A stretch of 64,000 nucleotides of DNA from Armigeres subalbatus (lineage: Eukaryota; Arthropoda; Insecta; Diptera; Culicidae): positions 422,666,283 to 422,730,282 of the forward strand of contig NC_085140.1 in NCBI RefSeq assembly GCF_024139115.2, given 5' to 3'. The notes under the pieces are model-generated. The model saw only the letters and a list, made by a program, of their open reading frames with translations, searched no databases and was not told the origin of the DNA. This document shows, piece after piece, positions 1 to 9,948 of the stretch; the first letter of the stretch is position 1; each line of letters starts with the position of its first letter. The translations under genes and the position numbers were made by a program.

Positions 1-1665
1 ATCAGGTTACACGAAGCTTCGAAGACATTCTCAACCAAGATAATGTTTTTGACCCTTCGTTGGGAACTAATTTGGATGAAGTGAGATCTATTACTAGAAA
101 ATTTAAAAATATGAAAGCCCCGGGTGATGATGGTATATTCTACATACTTATCAAAAAACTTCCTGAGAGCTCTTCATCCTTTTTGGTATATATATTTATC
201 AAATGTTCTCAATTGGCATACTTCCCAGATAAATGGAAAAACGCCAAAGTTGTTCCTATTTTGAAGCCGGACAAAAATCCAGCTGAGGCTTCTAGTTATC
301 GCCCAATCAGTTTGCTTTCTTCAATAAGCAAACTGTTTGAAAAGATTATTTTAAATAGAATGATGGTTCATATTAATGACAATTCTATTTTTGCTGATGA
401 GCAATTTGGTTTTCGCCATGGGCATTCAACCACCCATCAGTTATTAAGAGTAACGAATTTAATTAGGCTCAACAAATCTGAAGGATATTCGACTGGAGTT
501 GCTCTTCTTGATATAGAGAAAGCATTTGACAGTGTTTGGCATGAAGGTTTGATTGTAAAATTGATGAATTTTAATTTTCCTCTGTACATCATTAAACTGA
601 TCCAAAATTATTTATCAGATCGCTCACTGCAGGTAAACTATCAGAATTCTAAATCTGATAGATTACCTGTAAGGGCTGGTGTCCCCCAAGGCAGCATACT
701 GGGGCCCATATTGTGTAACATTTTTACTTCTGACTTACCTGATTTACCACCAGGGTGTCAAAAATCTTTGTTTGCAGATGACACAGGTCTCTCAGCCAAA
801 GGGCGAAGCCTTCGTGTCATTTGTAGTAGATTGCAAAAAAGTTTGGATATTTTCTCCACTTACTTGCAAAAATGTAAAATTTCCCCGAATGCTTCCAAAA
901 CTCAGCTTATAATTTTCCCACATAAGCCGAGAGCTTCTTATTTGAAACCTTCTAGCAGACATATTGTCACTATGAATGAGGTTCCAATTAATTGGTCTAG
1001 CGAAGCTAAATATTTAGGACTTCTGCTAGATCAAAAATTAACTTTTAAAAATCACATTGAAGGCCTTCAAGCCAAATGTAATAAATATATTAAGTGTCTA
1101 TATCCACTTATAAACAGAAAATCAAAACTTTGTCTTAAGAACAAACTTTTGATTTACAAACAAATTTTTAGACCTGCCATGTTGTATGCTGTGCCAATAT
1201 GGACTAGTTGCTGCAATACCAGAAAGAAGGAACTTCAGAAGATTCAAAATAAAATTTTGAAAATGTTTCTGAAGTTGCCTCCGTGGTATAGTACCAATGA
1301 ACTTCATAGAATTTCTAATATTGAGACATTGCAACAAATGTCTAACAAAATAATTTCCAATTTTAGACAAAAATCGTTGCAATCTTCTATTGCAACGATT
1401 AGCTCCTTATACCCTTAGTTTAAATTAGGTTAAGTTTAGTTTAAGTAGAAAACATTGTAGTTCCTACATGGTTCAATTAAACCAGAGGAAAAATCCTAAC
1501 TGCCAGAGGCAATTGAAATAATGTAATGTAAGTGTAATAATAACTAAAAAGTAACATAGCAAATAAGGATGATAGTGTTAAGAAAACACGGAACACCTAG
1601 TCTAAGAGATGAATGCATGTATTAGATAATTAGCAAATAAAATTAGGCAAAAAAAAATAAAAAAC
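1..1665 (+). mobile_element. 3' portion of a jockey-clade LINE, cut by the window edge
   Basis: A non-LTR retrotransposon enters from the left edge. It contains the RT end of ORF2, a 3' untranslated region from 1419 to about 1648 and an A-rich terminus (about 1649-1665). The RT motif set (no YADD, but FADD) and the C-terminal Cys/His-poor tail fit the jockey clade, which includes the Juan elements of mosquitoes. The reading frame is open across the visible part, so this copy may be relatively young. The upstream half (ORF1 and endonuclease) lies outside the window. I found no target-site duplication because the 5' end is absent. Confidence 0.85.
3..1418 (+). CDS. LINE ORF2 reverse transcriptase, 5' partial
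   Basis: This is the RT domain of a non-LTR retrotransposon. It copies element RNA into DNA at a nicked chromosomal site. The frame is open to the left edge, so the true start is outside; a TTG at 60 should not be taken as a start. RT motifs appear in order: APGDDGI near 117-137, SYRPISLLSS near 297-326, an A-box DIEKAFDSVWH near 510-542, a B-box AGVPQGSILGP near 675-707, and the catalytic FADD near 771-782. Both catalytic aspartates of FADD and the A-box aspartate are present. The frame stops at TAG 1416-1418 with no internal frameshift. A functional RT is possible but cannot be judged without the 5' half. Confidence 0.88.
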   Translation, partial: QVTRSFEDILNQDNVFDPSLGTNLDEVRSITRKFKNMKAPGDDGIFYILIKKLPESSSSFLVYIFIKCSQLAYFPDKWKNAKVVPILKPDKNPAEASSYRPISLLSSISKLFEKIILNRMMVHINDNSIFADEQFGFRHGHSTTHQLLRVTNLIRLNKSEGYSTGVALLDIEKAFDSVWHEGLIVKLMNFNFPLYIIKLIQNYLSDRSLQVNYQNSKSDRLPVRAGVPQGSILGPILCNIFTSDLPDLPPGCQKSLFADDTGLSAKGRSLRVICSRLQKSLDIFSTYLQKCKISPNASKTQLIIFPHKPRASYLKPSSRHIVTMNEVPINWSSEAKYLGLLLDQKLTFKNHIEGLQAKCNKYIKCLYPLINRKSKLCLKNKLLIYKQIFRPAMLYAVPIWTSCCNTRKKELQKIQNKILKMFLKLPPWYSTNELHRISNIETLQQMSNKIISNFRQKSLQSSIATISSLYP

Positions 1666-1867
1666 AACATATTTTGCAAAATAAATATTTTTTCTACAAA
1701 AATAAAATTTCGGCAAAGAAAATAACAAATTTCCACAAAAGAATCAATGAATAGCTTTATATATGGATATTTATATATGAAAAATAGAAAAAACAATAAC
1801 GTTGAATATTCATATGTGAATATGTACATTATGTGGAAGATATTAATTTGAAAAATGTATTGGAGAT
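1666..1867. other. AT-rich flank
   Basis: Very A/T-rich sequence after the LINE tail. Nothing recognisable except a short segment near 1810-1867 that reappears in diverged form before the SINE head at 9440, suggesting it belongs to the same SINE family tail. Confidence 0.4.
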
Positions 1868-1957
1868 AAACACTTTCCCTTCGGTGCGCCTCAAACCCAC
1901 GACCCTCAGTACGCTAGACTGGTGCTTTAACAAACTAAGCTACGAAGGACCTCCGTC
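1868..1957 (-). mobile_element. tRNA-derived SINE head
   Basis: Read on the minus strand this has a pol III box A (TAGCTTAGTTTGTT-like) followed about 45 bases later by a box B close to GGTTCGAGTCC (here degraded to GGTTTGAGGCG). It closes with CCGAAGGGA, complementary to the TCCTTCGTAG start, as a tRNA acceptor stem would. A second head (2281-2346) and a third (about 9440-9530) share the sequence, so this is a SINE family and not a tRNA gene. The family body appears to continue to about 2260. Confidence 0.7.
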
Positions 1958-2280
1958 AGTTTTTGCAACCTAGCAGCTACTGAATGAGCTCGAAATTCCC
2001 AAGTTGGACGCATAGTCTAATCACTCGCAATCCATTTGTCGAGCCAACACTTCTACACACGGCTACACACATTCTTCATCAGCAACTGTACTGATCAAGT
2101 GAGGTTGTGTGAGCTTTTTGCCAGTCGTTCATCAAGCTCAAACCCGACCGCATTGCGTAGGCAAGAGCACGCCACTCAAGTTCAGTTCAATCAAAGTTAA
2201 TTGCCTATATTTCGGGGACTAAACCACCCGACTGGACATTAATTTACAATGTTGTGAAAACTGATATGTGAATATGTAAC

Positions 2281-2346
2281 CACTTTCCCTTCGATGGGAC
2301 TCGAACCCACGACCCTCAGTACGCTGTACGTGCTTTAACCAACCAA
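2281..2346 (-). mobile_element. truncated tRNA-derived SINE head
   Basis: Same family and strand as the head at 1868-1957, with an intact box B (GGTTCGAGTCC on the minus strand) but cut before box A at about 2346. The segment between the two heads (1958-2280) is SINE body. It includes a piece at about 2186-2235 that is also found near 9905-9955. Confidence 0.65.
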
Positions 2347-4726
2347 TTTTGATTTTGATTTCTTTATGGAAAATTATTTTTTTTAAATTGCAATTTTTAC
2401 ATTTAAAAATGTTATCATATTTCCAGTTTTTGGACAATTTGTTTTTGTTAATGGAAACTTTGCACTATTTGGAAAAATTTTATATTTTTTATTGCTGCTA
2501 CGTTTATTTCTTTATTATCAATTTCCTTATTTATAGAGATTTTCGTATTCTTTATGAAAATTTGTATGTTGCTGTCTCTGACATTTGAACTTTGCATGAC
2601 CGATTTAACTAATGTATCGTACAACAACGAGATGGAAAATAAATGGAATAATTCTAAAGTCGTCTTATAGCAGGTGAATTTGTTTTTTTTTGCATTATTT
2701 ACGGAAATTTCATATTTATTCCTTGTGGATCCAATTCACATAATTCATAAGTTAACCACAAATAAAAGTGTAGAACCAATTTTATTGAAAATTATGTTAA
2801 CCTTTTGAATTGATATACATACGTTGACTAACTACTGCCATCTACTAAACCATACGGAGGCAATTGATTAGCAATTGATTGAATCACCGGCTGCGGATGT
2901 TTTCACATGTATCGCATACCAATCCTAATATCTGTTACCTGAGATTTTGCGTTTGTCTAAGATTCTTATCTTATTTGGGCGCAAGCTTGCGAGATTCAAC
3001 ATTCAATATCCACATCGGTATTCTATGTTCTCCTATGTATTTACGAGAGGATTAGTCATCTCAATAACTCAACGTTTTCATTCAATCAATATTTTCCTTG
3101 AGAAACAGTAAGACATATCTAACATCCAAGCCATCAAAACCTACCTATGCGATTTGATTCCTTTGCTCTGTGTATAAAATCCTATTTTTACATATTGGTA
3201 GCATTTAACTGTGATGACTTTTTTAACTCAGGGTTTGCAATGAGAATATTTGTAGAACGGCAGGTTTCAACAGAGCCACGAAAGATGAAAAGTGCGAAGT
3301 TAAACAGTTTGAACTTTTTACACTTTATAAACCTCTCATTTTTATTTAGTTTCTCCCTACAACCATGCGTTCGAATCGACGAATTCGAAAAGCTTCCAAC
3401 AGCTGTTCTGTACACTCACACGAAGCTTTCATCGATTTTCCCCTCCTTTCCGGAAGAGATACTGCTTCCAATGCGAGAATGTTCTCTCTCTTACTCTCTT
3501 GGAAAAGTCTACTCGATGTTACTGTGAGTTCCCATGGGCTGTGATAATGACCTACTGGCCGGCTTGCATCCATCCACGGAAAGCGTTTCTCCCCCTGTGG
3601 GATAAGCGTGCTTGCGTTGAGAAACTTTCGCTTTGGCTAGTGCCAATGCAATGTAGCGTCATTCTGGTTGGATGATTGGAATGCTAAGATTTATCGAGTG
3701 CGACTTGATAAACCTTTTCCATTTCGAATTATCGTATCTTACAACAATTTGTAGAACAGCCAGTTAAATCGAACATTTGGTTACTAATAAAAAAACTCAA
3801 CAAGTTCAACCTAATCGCAATATATTGGATTGCCGTCTGGGCGGGCGCCATTGAGCGTGACGCGTGATGTGGGTTATGCGTTTTATGCTCCACTGTTCGT
3901 GGCTAGTGTATACAAATAACGATATCATCCCTAACAATAATGACCAAGTGAGGCCATTGACACTGTCGTTATAGTGTGGCTATTCGCTAGCGCAGTGTTG
4001 CCGTGGCACGTGGGTGTGAACTAAACCGTTCTCCCCTCGGTTATGGTTATGGTTATTTTTGTGTCTTCGCAAATTGTGCTTAATCTGCTCGATCCTTGAT
4101 TGGAAAACGAGGATTCACTCGATTGATTGCAACTTTAGTACTGTTTCGGTGTAACATGAGTGTGTTCGCCTGAATATGCTGTGTGAAATGACGGGTGGCA
4201 GAAAATTTGATAGACAAAGCAGTAGAATAGTTCCCAAAGAAGTTCAATTTACTTTTATGGCTCAATAGCATTTTGGAATCATCCCAAAATATTTGAGTTA
4301 CCAGCATCGAAGATAACTAGGGAAAGAGAATGGCCCATCGCTCTTTTCTGTTTTCCAGAAAATGGGAATAAAAAACCGTTTAGAAAGAAATATCAGGAGG
4401 CGGTTTATTGCTCTCTGCTGTTTATTGTAATTAATGATACTTTCATCCTAGCAATAGAAATTGATAATTTTACTGTGACATTTTTATTATATTTACTACC
4501 GCTACAAGTATAATGGTTCCATACTTGCTATACATTTATAGTCAGATTGTGTTATGGTAGATTGAAAGAAACCAATCATACCGCCACATATCAAATTTAA
4601 TCAAGAAAAACACAGTAATCCACTTTCAAGTTTGTCTTGAAAGTTTTGCCATGAAGGGTTGAAAACCGTCTGCAGTGAAGTCGATTGGTTTTGCATCTAC
4701 TATAAAAAGTAGAATGGCTCTGTTAA
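2347..4726. other. no gene recognised
   Basis: AT-rich non-coding sequence. Short open frames occur (for example 3147-3527) but they have no recognisable domain, no codon-like third-position pattern and no splice context that I can defend. 3340-3640 is less AT-rich and could be unique host sequence. Confidence 0.4.
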
Positions 4727-4951
4727 GGACAAGCATCACAGAATCCAAAACTAAATTCACTCACGTTTTCAAGGGCACACCACTCCATACGGAGGCAACG
4801 GACAACTTTTGTTTTTATTATTCCAGCTTTGCTGCGTCACAGCATGCGTGGAATAATGAAAATGACAGTTGTGCAATGCTTTCGTATGGAGTGGTGTGCC
4901 CTTGAAAACGCGAGTGCATTTTGTTTTGGTTTCCGAGATGCTTGTCCTTAA
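4727..4951. mobile_element. foldback MITE with ~67-bp inverted arms
   Basis: The left arm begins AAGGACAAGCATC and runs to CACTCCATACG (about 4727-4793). The right arm (about 4885-4951) is its near-exact reverse complement, including the long shared run ending in CACACCACTCCATACG. A loop of about 90 bases separates them. There is no coding capacity. A half copy of the same family lies at 58345-58425. The superfamily is not assigned because I did not find a clean TSD. Confidence 0.8.
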
Positions 4952-5137
4952 AGTCCCTTGTTTGAGCTTGTACTTGATTGACCAGTATTAGAAGGCACTT
5001 AGCACCGTAGCGCGAAAAACCATAAGCATATGATTAAATCAACTCAGTGGTAATCTCATTTATGGTCAGATGTTTTGAAAAGTCCATTTTCGTCATACCA
5101 ATTTTTTACCGATTAATCTTCTTCTTCTTCTTCTTCT
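4952..5137. other. spacer ending in (TTC)n
   Basis: Non-coding spacer. A short (CTT)n microsatellite at about 5117-5140 abuts the Helitron-like element. Confidence 0.4.
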
Positions 5138-5358
5138 TCTATATACATAAAATGAACTTCGGTCTGTTTGAACCTTATAGACTCAGAAACTACTGAACCG
5201 ATCCGTGAAAATTTGCATGCAGAGGTTTGTCTGGCAGGGGATGGTTCTTAAGATGGTTCGCTTTGAAAAAAGGGGCTCCCATACAAATGAAACTAAAACG
5301 AGAACTAATTAGAGAATAAATCAATTTAAGGCAAAACGAAGTTCGCCGGGTCTGCTAG
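5138..5358 (+). mobile_element. Helitron-like non-autonomous element
   Basis: It starts with TCTATATACATAAAA and ends in CTAG followed by T. Just before the end is a hairpin with stem GCGAA/TTCGC in related copies (here GGCAAAACGAAGTTCGCC, one arm diverged). A TC start, a CTRR end, a 3' hairpin and no TIR or TSD are Helitron hallmarks. Further copies in this window are at 15344-15703 (minus), 24488-24729, 59442-59696 and a 3' end at 60265-60307. There is no Rep/helicase, so any movement depends on a partner elsewhere. Confidence 0.75.
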
Positions 5359-5635
5359 TATGGGATAAAGACTACATTATTTTAGCTAGTCAGTTGTAAT
5401 ATTTTAGATTAAAAAATCGCCTGAAAGCCATAGCACGTTCTACGCCTCTGCACTCGATCAGGTAAACGTGATGTGTAGGGTCTGCTGAACAATTTCATTT
5501 TTCGTTTATTATTCTTTTCCTTCAATGACTCAACATTTCAATTGGAACTTGACCTGTTTGTCAACTTATTGTTCTGTTAGCAATTTCATTTTGTACGATC
5601 AAATAATTCACAATTAAGCTTGTTATAAATCGAGT

Positions 5636-5740
5636 TAGTTCCATCACATTCAATTCCGTCACTTGATAATAAATACAGATTCGTATTTCGACCTAAACAG
5701 TAAAGCCATCTTCAGTTCCTTGTTTTTGACTTGACTTACG
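5636..5740 (+). repeat. dispersed repeat, family of 37244/53160
   Basis: Carries the family core CGTATTTCGACCTAAACAGT, then GCCATCTTCAG and a TTGACTTGACT end. It aligns by eye to 37244-37400 (plus) and 53160-53345 (minus). Non-coding, probably MITE-like. Confidence 0.6.
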
Positions 5741-6090
5741 CACTAAATCGACTTGGGCCACCTCGAATTTTTATCTGAATTACCTGAAAATTTGACAGAA
5801 GGCTTATTTTAGCATAAGAATTGTGATTCTGGGCTGACCGGTTGATTTTTTGATACTTTTGGAAAACATGAAGAGGTCTAATACCCACCCGAACAAACAC
5901 ACGATGACAGTATAAGGCCATTAGGCCGAAGGTCACTAAGCCGAATGAGAAGTGATAAGTGAGAAGTCAGCTCTCCCATTTTCCTTTCTTCCTCTTCCTT
6001 CTTCTTTTCTCGTTTTGCCTTTCACGTATACTCACCCAACCAGCGGATGGCAGATTTTAATACAGTTCTGCATAAGAACCTTACAGAAAC

Positions 6091-6156
6091 TGTATAATAA
6101 TTGGGCATATACAATTTCGGAAGATTACAGAATTGTATATGCCCAGATTTTATACA
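6091..6156. repeat. 26-bp hairpin
   Basis: Arms 6091-6116 (TGTATAATAATTGGGCATAT...) and 6131-6156 are reverse complements with few mismatches, around a loop of about 14 bases. Confidence 0.7.
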
Positions 6157-6236
6157 ATAATTGTCAGATTTGTTTTTTGGGTGTAAGTATACGTAAAGGC
6201 TATAGGACCACTCAAAAACCGAACGTTTGATAGAAG

Positions 6237-6340
6237 GCTCGGAGGCCCATAGTGTTATATACCAATCGACTTAGCTCGACGGATAGAGGTGATGTCTGCA
6301 TGTGTGTATGTATGTATGTACGTGTGTGTGCAAAAAATTG
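6237..6340 (-). repeat. fragment of dispersed mosquito repeat with TGTA microsatellite
   Basis: Contains CCATAGTGTTATATACCAATCGACTTAGCTCGA, the reverse complement of a segment at about 41120-41175 (and in part 55700-55745). It is followed by a (TGTA/TGTG) microsatellite. Non-coding. Confidence 0.55.
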
Positions 6341-6699
6341 TGAGACAAACTTTTTTTTACTTAGCCTCATTCCATTTGCTCGCAACAGGTGGCATTCGAC
6401 GCGGAAACCTTCCTAATTTTTCGCTATTGAAAATTGGCCCGGAGTTAACATTGTTTTTTTTTTCATTTATCCCAAAGGTCCTCCCTTGGAAAAACAAATC
6501 AAAATCGGATTTTTTTTCAAAAACTGCTACGATGCATTCAAATGAACGCAAATAAGTGTGAATTGATTGAAATACCTAGATCTATCACCTTTAAGTTCAA
6601 TTTTTGTGCTTTTGTGCTTTTCTTGTTACTAGTTTGATAATACACGAGAAATGCACCATCACCGCTTGGTGAATTATTCTAGGTTTTAATTAATCCTTC

Positions 6700-7240
6700 T
6701 CACTTTTTCCTTCTTCTTTCTTTTTCCTACGGTGTTTTTCTTTTCTTTTTTCCTTTTGCCCCTTTCTATTTATGTCTTCTTTCTACTTTACTCTTTCTTC
6801 TTCTTCATCATCTTCTTTATTCCCTTTTCCTTCTTCCTTCTTTTGTTTCTGTTCTTCTTCTTCTTTTTTCGTTCTTCTTCCATCTGGCATTTTCCTTCTT
6901 TCTTCTTCCTTTTTTCTACTCTTTTCCTTCTTCCTAATTACTTTTTCCTTAATCCTTCTCCCTTCTTCTTTCTTTCTTCTGCTTTCCCCTTCTCACTTCC
7001 TGATTTCAACTTCTGAATTCTCACTTTCCATTTTATTACTTCTCACTACTCACCATTCCCTTATCACTTCTCACGTCATACATACACTTTTCATTTTTAA
7101 CTTTTCACTTCTTATTCCTCACTTCTCACATCTCACTTCTCACTACAAACTACTCATTTCTTACGTCCCCACTTCTCATATCTCATTTCTCACTTCAGTT
7201 TTCTCACTTCTCCCATCTCACTTCCCACTTTACGGTTAAT
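6700..7240 (+). repeat. polypyrimidine tract and TTCTCACTTC minisatellite
   Basis: Nearly pure C/T sequence, at first irregular CTTCTTCC/TTTTC runs, then diverged tandem units around CACTTCTCAC. The open frames here encode only low-complexity Ser/Phe/Leu-rich peptide and are artefacts of base composition. Confidence 0.75.
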
Positions 7241-7320
7241 GACCGTTCGGTATAATTACAATTCAACCTAATGACAGTTCGGCCCAATAGCCTTCGGCCT
7301 AATGATCCAGCAAGACATCA

Positions 7321-8799
7321 CCTTACTCGTCGAGCTCGTGTACGAGAAACGCGAAAGAGGAGTTGGCCGACAAATTCAAGTCACATTTGTGGCACCACGA
7401 AAACAAGTTGGAAGTACTTCAATTTTATGAGTCAAATTTCGGAAACGGATTGCAATGAAGCACTGTTTTCATAAGTTTATCTCTTGTTTTTCGATCCCAT
7501 CTGCCACCCCTTTGTTTATTGCGGTCATCTGCCGGATTTGAAAAAGCTTTTTGATTACATCCGGCCAACTTTGGAAACAACAATACAGTCACATTGGCAC
7601 GGTTTCCTGTTTGCAAACTACTTTGTATTCTGCAATGTGCTTTTGCTTTGAGCTGTTGAAACACTGTTACATACCTCCAACACGATGATTGTGAATAATT
7701 TAATTCGCAACGGAATCTCGAAATGAATACTATTTCCAAATTAAACAGATACTGCCATAAAAGGCACCTTAATCAGATTCCAAGGGTTAGACATTCCGCC
7801 GTATTGATTATTCGGTAGAGCGACCTTCATCGAAAAAGAGATTTTCCCAATCAAGGGACCGTGCTGCTCCGTTGTCGTCTCGCCATTTGGGGATTGGAAA
7901 TGTTTGCGCTAAAGAAAATTGATTCCAAGGCATTCGTTTTGAAATCAGTCCAAGCGAAGACGGTGCTAGCAGTGGCATTCATTAGGATGTCTCAAGATGG
8001 GGCTCGAGCTGTTTGAGATATGTACCCACTGTCCCACTTTGAACGAGACGCGATGCCGTGCCAGAAATGAAAAATAACAAGTTCATGACAATGCTGAAGG
8101 ATTTTCTTATTTGTCGGTGGTTGGCGCGGTCGTGTGGTTGTGGGTAATTGAGATGTGGTGTTGGGAACAGTGGAGAGATACATTTTTTTCGGTTCTCGGA
8201 ACAACTTATTGCTGTCGCCGGAGGGGATAGGGAAAAGGACTATTTCGGAAATATGCTATTGCGTTTCGACACTCTATGAGCTTTGGTGGGACGAAATTGC
8301 GACTTCGGATGGGAATATTAGTCGAAACCCTATGATACCACATTCTATAACTTTGCATTAGGGGAGTGGTAGGAATGATTTATGGGCATGGAGAACAAGG
8401 GATGGTCCGTAGAATCCTCAGTTTAGGCTTTTCTAGTTGCAGGGCCTAATAAAAGAGTCCACAAAAATAATATTCTTGAAAGCAATTTTATTGTCTTGCT
8501 ATAAATTCTTTAACAGAATCGAAAAGGTTACAGAAGTCTCGGAGATGTAACCCTACTTATGGATGATAGAGCTTGTCTGAAATGGAAACTGATTTCTTGG
8601 CAGCATTTAAAGTGATAATGAAGATTATTCAAATGATTTGGGGTGTGTATTTGCTTATAATTGTGATTCCTTTTTCAATGAAAAAGAAGGGCTTCTCTAT
8701 TGGTTGAGCGATTGATTTTTGCTGACTACTTATCAAACGCTACAGCACTTTGATGCAATACAAACTTAATTTTATTCAATTGTATATCTTCCTTGCTTT
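7321..8799. other. no gene recognised
   Basis: Non-coding or unrecognised. Open frames up to about 100 residues show no motif. Confidence 0.4.
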
Positions 8800-8802
8800 T
8801 AA

Positions 8803-8967
8803 GGGGCCATCCACAAAGTACGTCACGCTTTTAGGGGGGAGGGGGGGTTCCGAGCAACGTGACGACTCATATAAAATTTTTAGAGGATTAATACAAAATG
8901 TGTGACGAAGGGGGAGGGGGGGTTGAAAATCGCCCATTTTTGCGTGACGTACTTTATGGATCTTCCC
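8803..8967. mobile_element. PIF/Harbinger-type MITE, 165 bp
   Basis: Terminal inverted repeats of about 25 bp: GGGGCCATCCACAAAGTACG on the left and the reverse complement of CGTACTTTATGGATCTTCCC on the right. It is flanked by the 3-bp duplication TAA (8800-8802 and 8968-8970), the TWA target of PIF/Harbinger elements. The interior has G-runs on both sides. No coding sequence. Confidence 0.8.
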
Positions 8968-8970
8968 TAA

Positions 8971-9439
8971 CCAGTATTCATTTAGAAGTTCTATAGTTAT
9001 TAACTGCGGAGTTTGTGAGCCAAGCTATCATACATGCATTCATTTATCATGCAGTTTACACAATGATTTTTTTTTAATACGTTTATTTGTCGATTTATGA
9101 TTATAAAACTATTTACAAATAGGTAATTGTTTAAACTCCGACATCAAGAATGAAATTCAGTTCATCAGTATCTATTCCTCCATTGCTTCTATCAATAAAA
9201 CTAATATAATTCACTAAATAATTTAATAGTGATACTTTCGTCATCTTTCGAAGACGATACAGTGTGGGCCGCATCAGATTTTCATGGTTGAAACACTGGC
9301 CGCCTGTTATCTCATGCAACTTTCGTTTCAGTAGGCGATAAGCGTCGATTACTCTTGGACAAGCAAAGAATTTGTTACTATGTCTGAAACTTGATTATGC
9401 ATATGTACAACATGTGATAGATTTAGTTCGGAAAAGGTA
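8971..9439. other. no gene recognised
   Basis: AT-rich spacer; nothing recognised. A 62-codon open frame on the minus strand (9131-9319) has no recognisable motif. Confidence 0.35.
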
Positions 9440-9530
9440 TTGGAGGTAACCGCCCCTTCGGTGGGGTTTGATCCCGACCCCAGTTCGCATGACAGGTGCT
9501 TTCCCTACTAAGCTACGAAGGACCTCCGTC
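9440..9530 (-). mobile_element. tRNA-derived SINE head, diverged
   Basis: Same family as 1868-1957: minus-strand GGTCCTTCGTAGCTTAGT start and a degraded box B. The preceding segment (about 9400-9440) matches the flank of the first copy. Confidence 0.6.
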
Positions 9531-9655
9531 GTCCACCGCAGCTTAGCAGGTACTGATGAAACCAAATTCCCAGCACCAGGTACCAGCCGATCTCTCGCAA
9601 TACATTTTCAGAACTAACTATCTCAAATGTATTTTGTACACAATGTCAACCAAGT

Positions 9656-9840
9656 AGGATGAGTATTTAATATTGTCCGGCTCCTACACACTTGCTTCAT
9701 CAGCAACGGCGCTCAATGAAGTAGGGTAGGGTGGTCTGACGACCAAACTGGCACAACCTCACAACCCTACTTCATTGAGCGCCGTTGCTGATGAAGCAAA
9801 CAGGTGTGTAGGAGCGCGACAATATTAAATACTCATCCTG
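9656..9840. repeat. large inverted repeat, ~75-bp arms
   Basis: Left arm 9656-9730 (AGGATGAGTATTTAATATTG ... CTCAATGAAGTAGGGT) and right arm about 9768-9840 are almost perfect reverse complements, with one short indel (CTTG versus CTGTTTG). The loop is about 35 bases. Part of the arm (TTCATCAGCAAC) is also seen in the SINE body at about 2070. Confidence 0.8.
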
Positions 9841-9948
9841 AATTGCGATAATAAACATCGCCATTGAAACTTCATCTGCTAATGTATTGCGAGATTTCAG
9901 GTAACCTGAAATTCCACTCGGGTGGCTTAATACCCGGCATATAGGCAA

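Larger units (their letters stand above)
5918..7320. mobile_element. foldback-like element with minisatellite tips (copy A)
   Basis: The left tip has ATTAGGCCGAA minisatellite units followed by GTGATAAGTGAGAAG units (5918-5975). The right tip has the same two in reverse-complement order: TTCTCACTTCTC units (about 7010-7230), then TTCGGCCTAATG units (7240-7310). The interior holds a small hairpin (6091-6156), a fragment of a dispersed repeat (6237-6340) and a long pyrimidine tract. No transposase frame was found. The same tip order encloses 28090-33690. This is an architectural inference and the exact ends are uncertain. Confidence 0.5.

Noticed and set aside
60..62. TTG as the start codon of the LINE RT
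   Set aside because: The frame is open to the window edge and conserved LINE sequence lies upstream; the true start is outside.
1868..1957. Functional tRNA gene
   Set aside because: Box A/B spacing looks tRNA-like, but several diverged copies with a shared downstream body show it is a SINE head, and stem pairing is degraded.
3147..3527. 126-codon frame with a hydrophobic stretch
   Set aside because: Overlapping frames on the other strand are equally long, and no signal peptide or domain could be argued.
6732..7239. Ser/Phe/Leu-rich frames of 94 and 155 codons
   Set aside because: Produced by an almost pure C/T tract; open in more than one frame with no domain.
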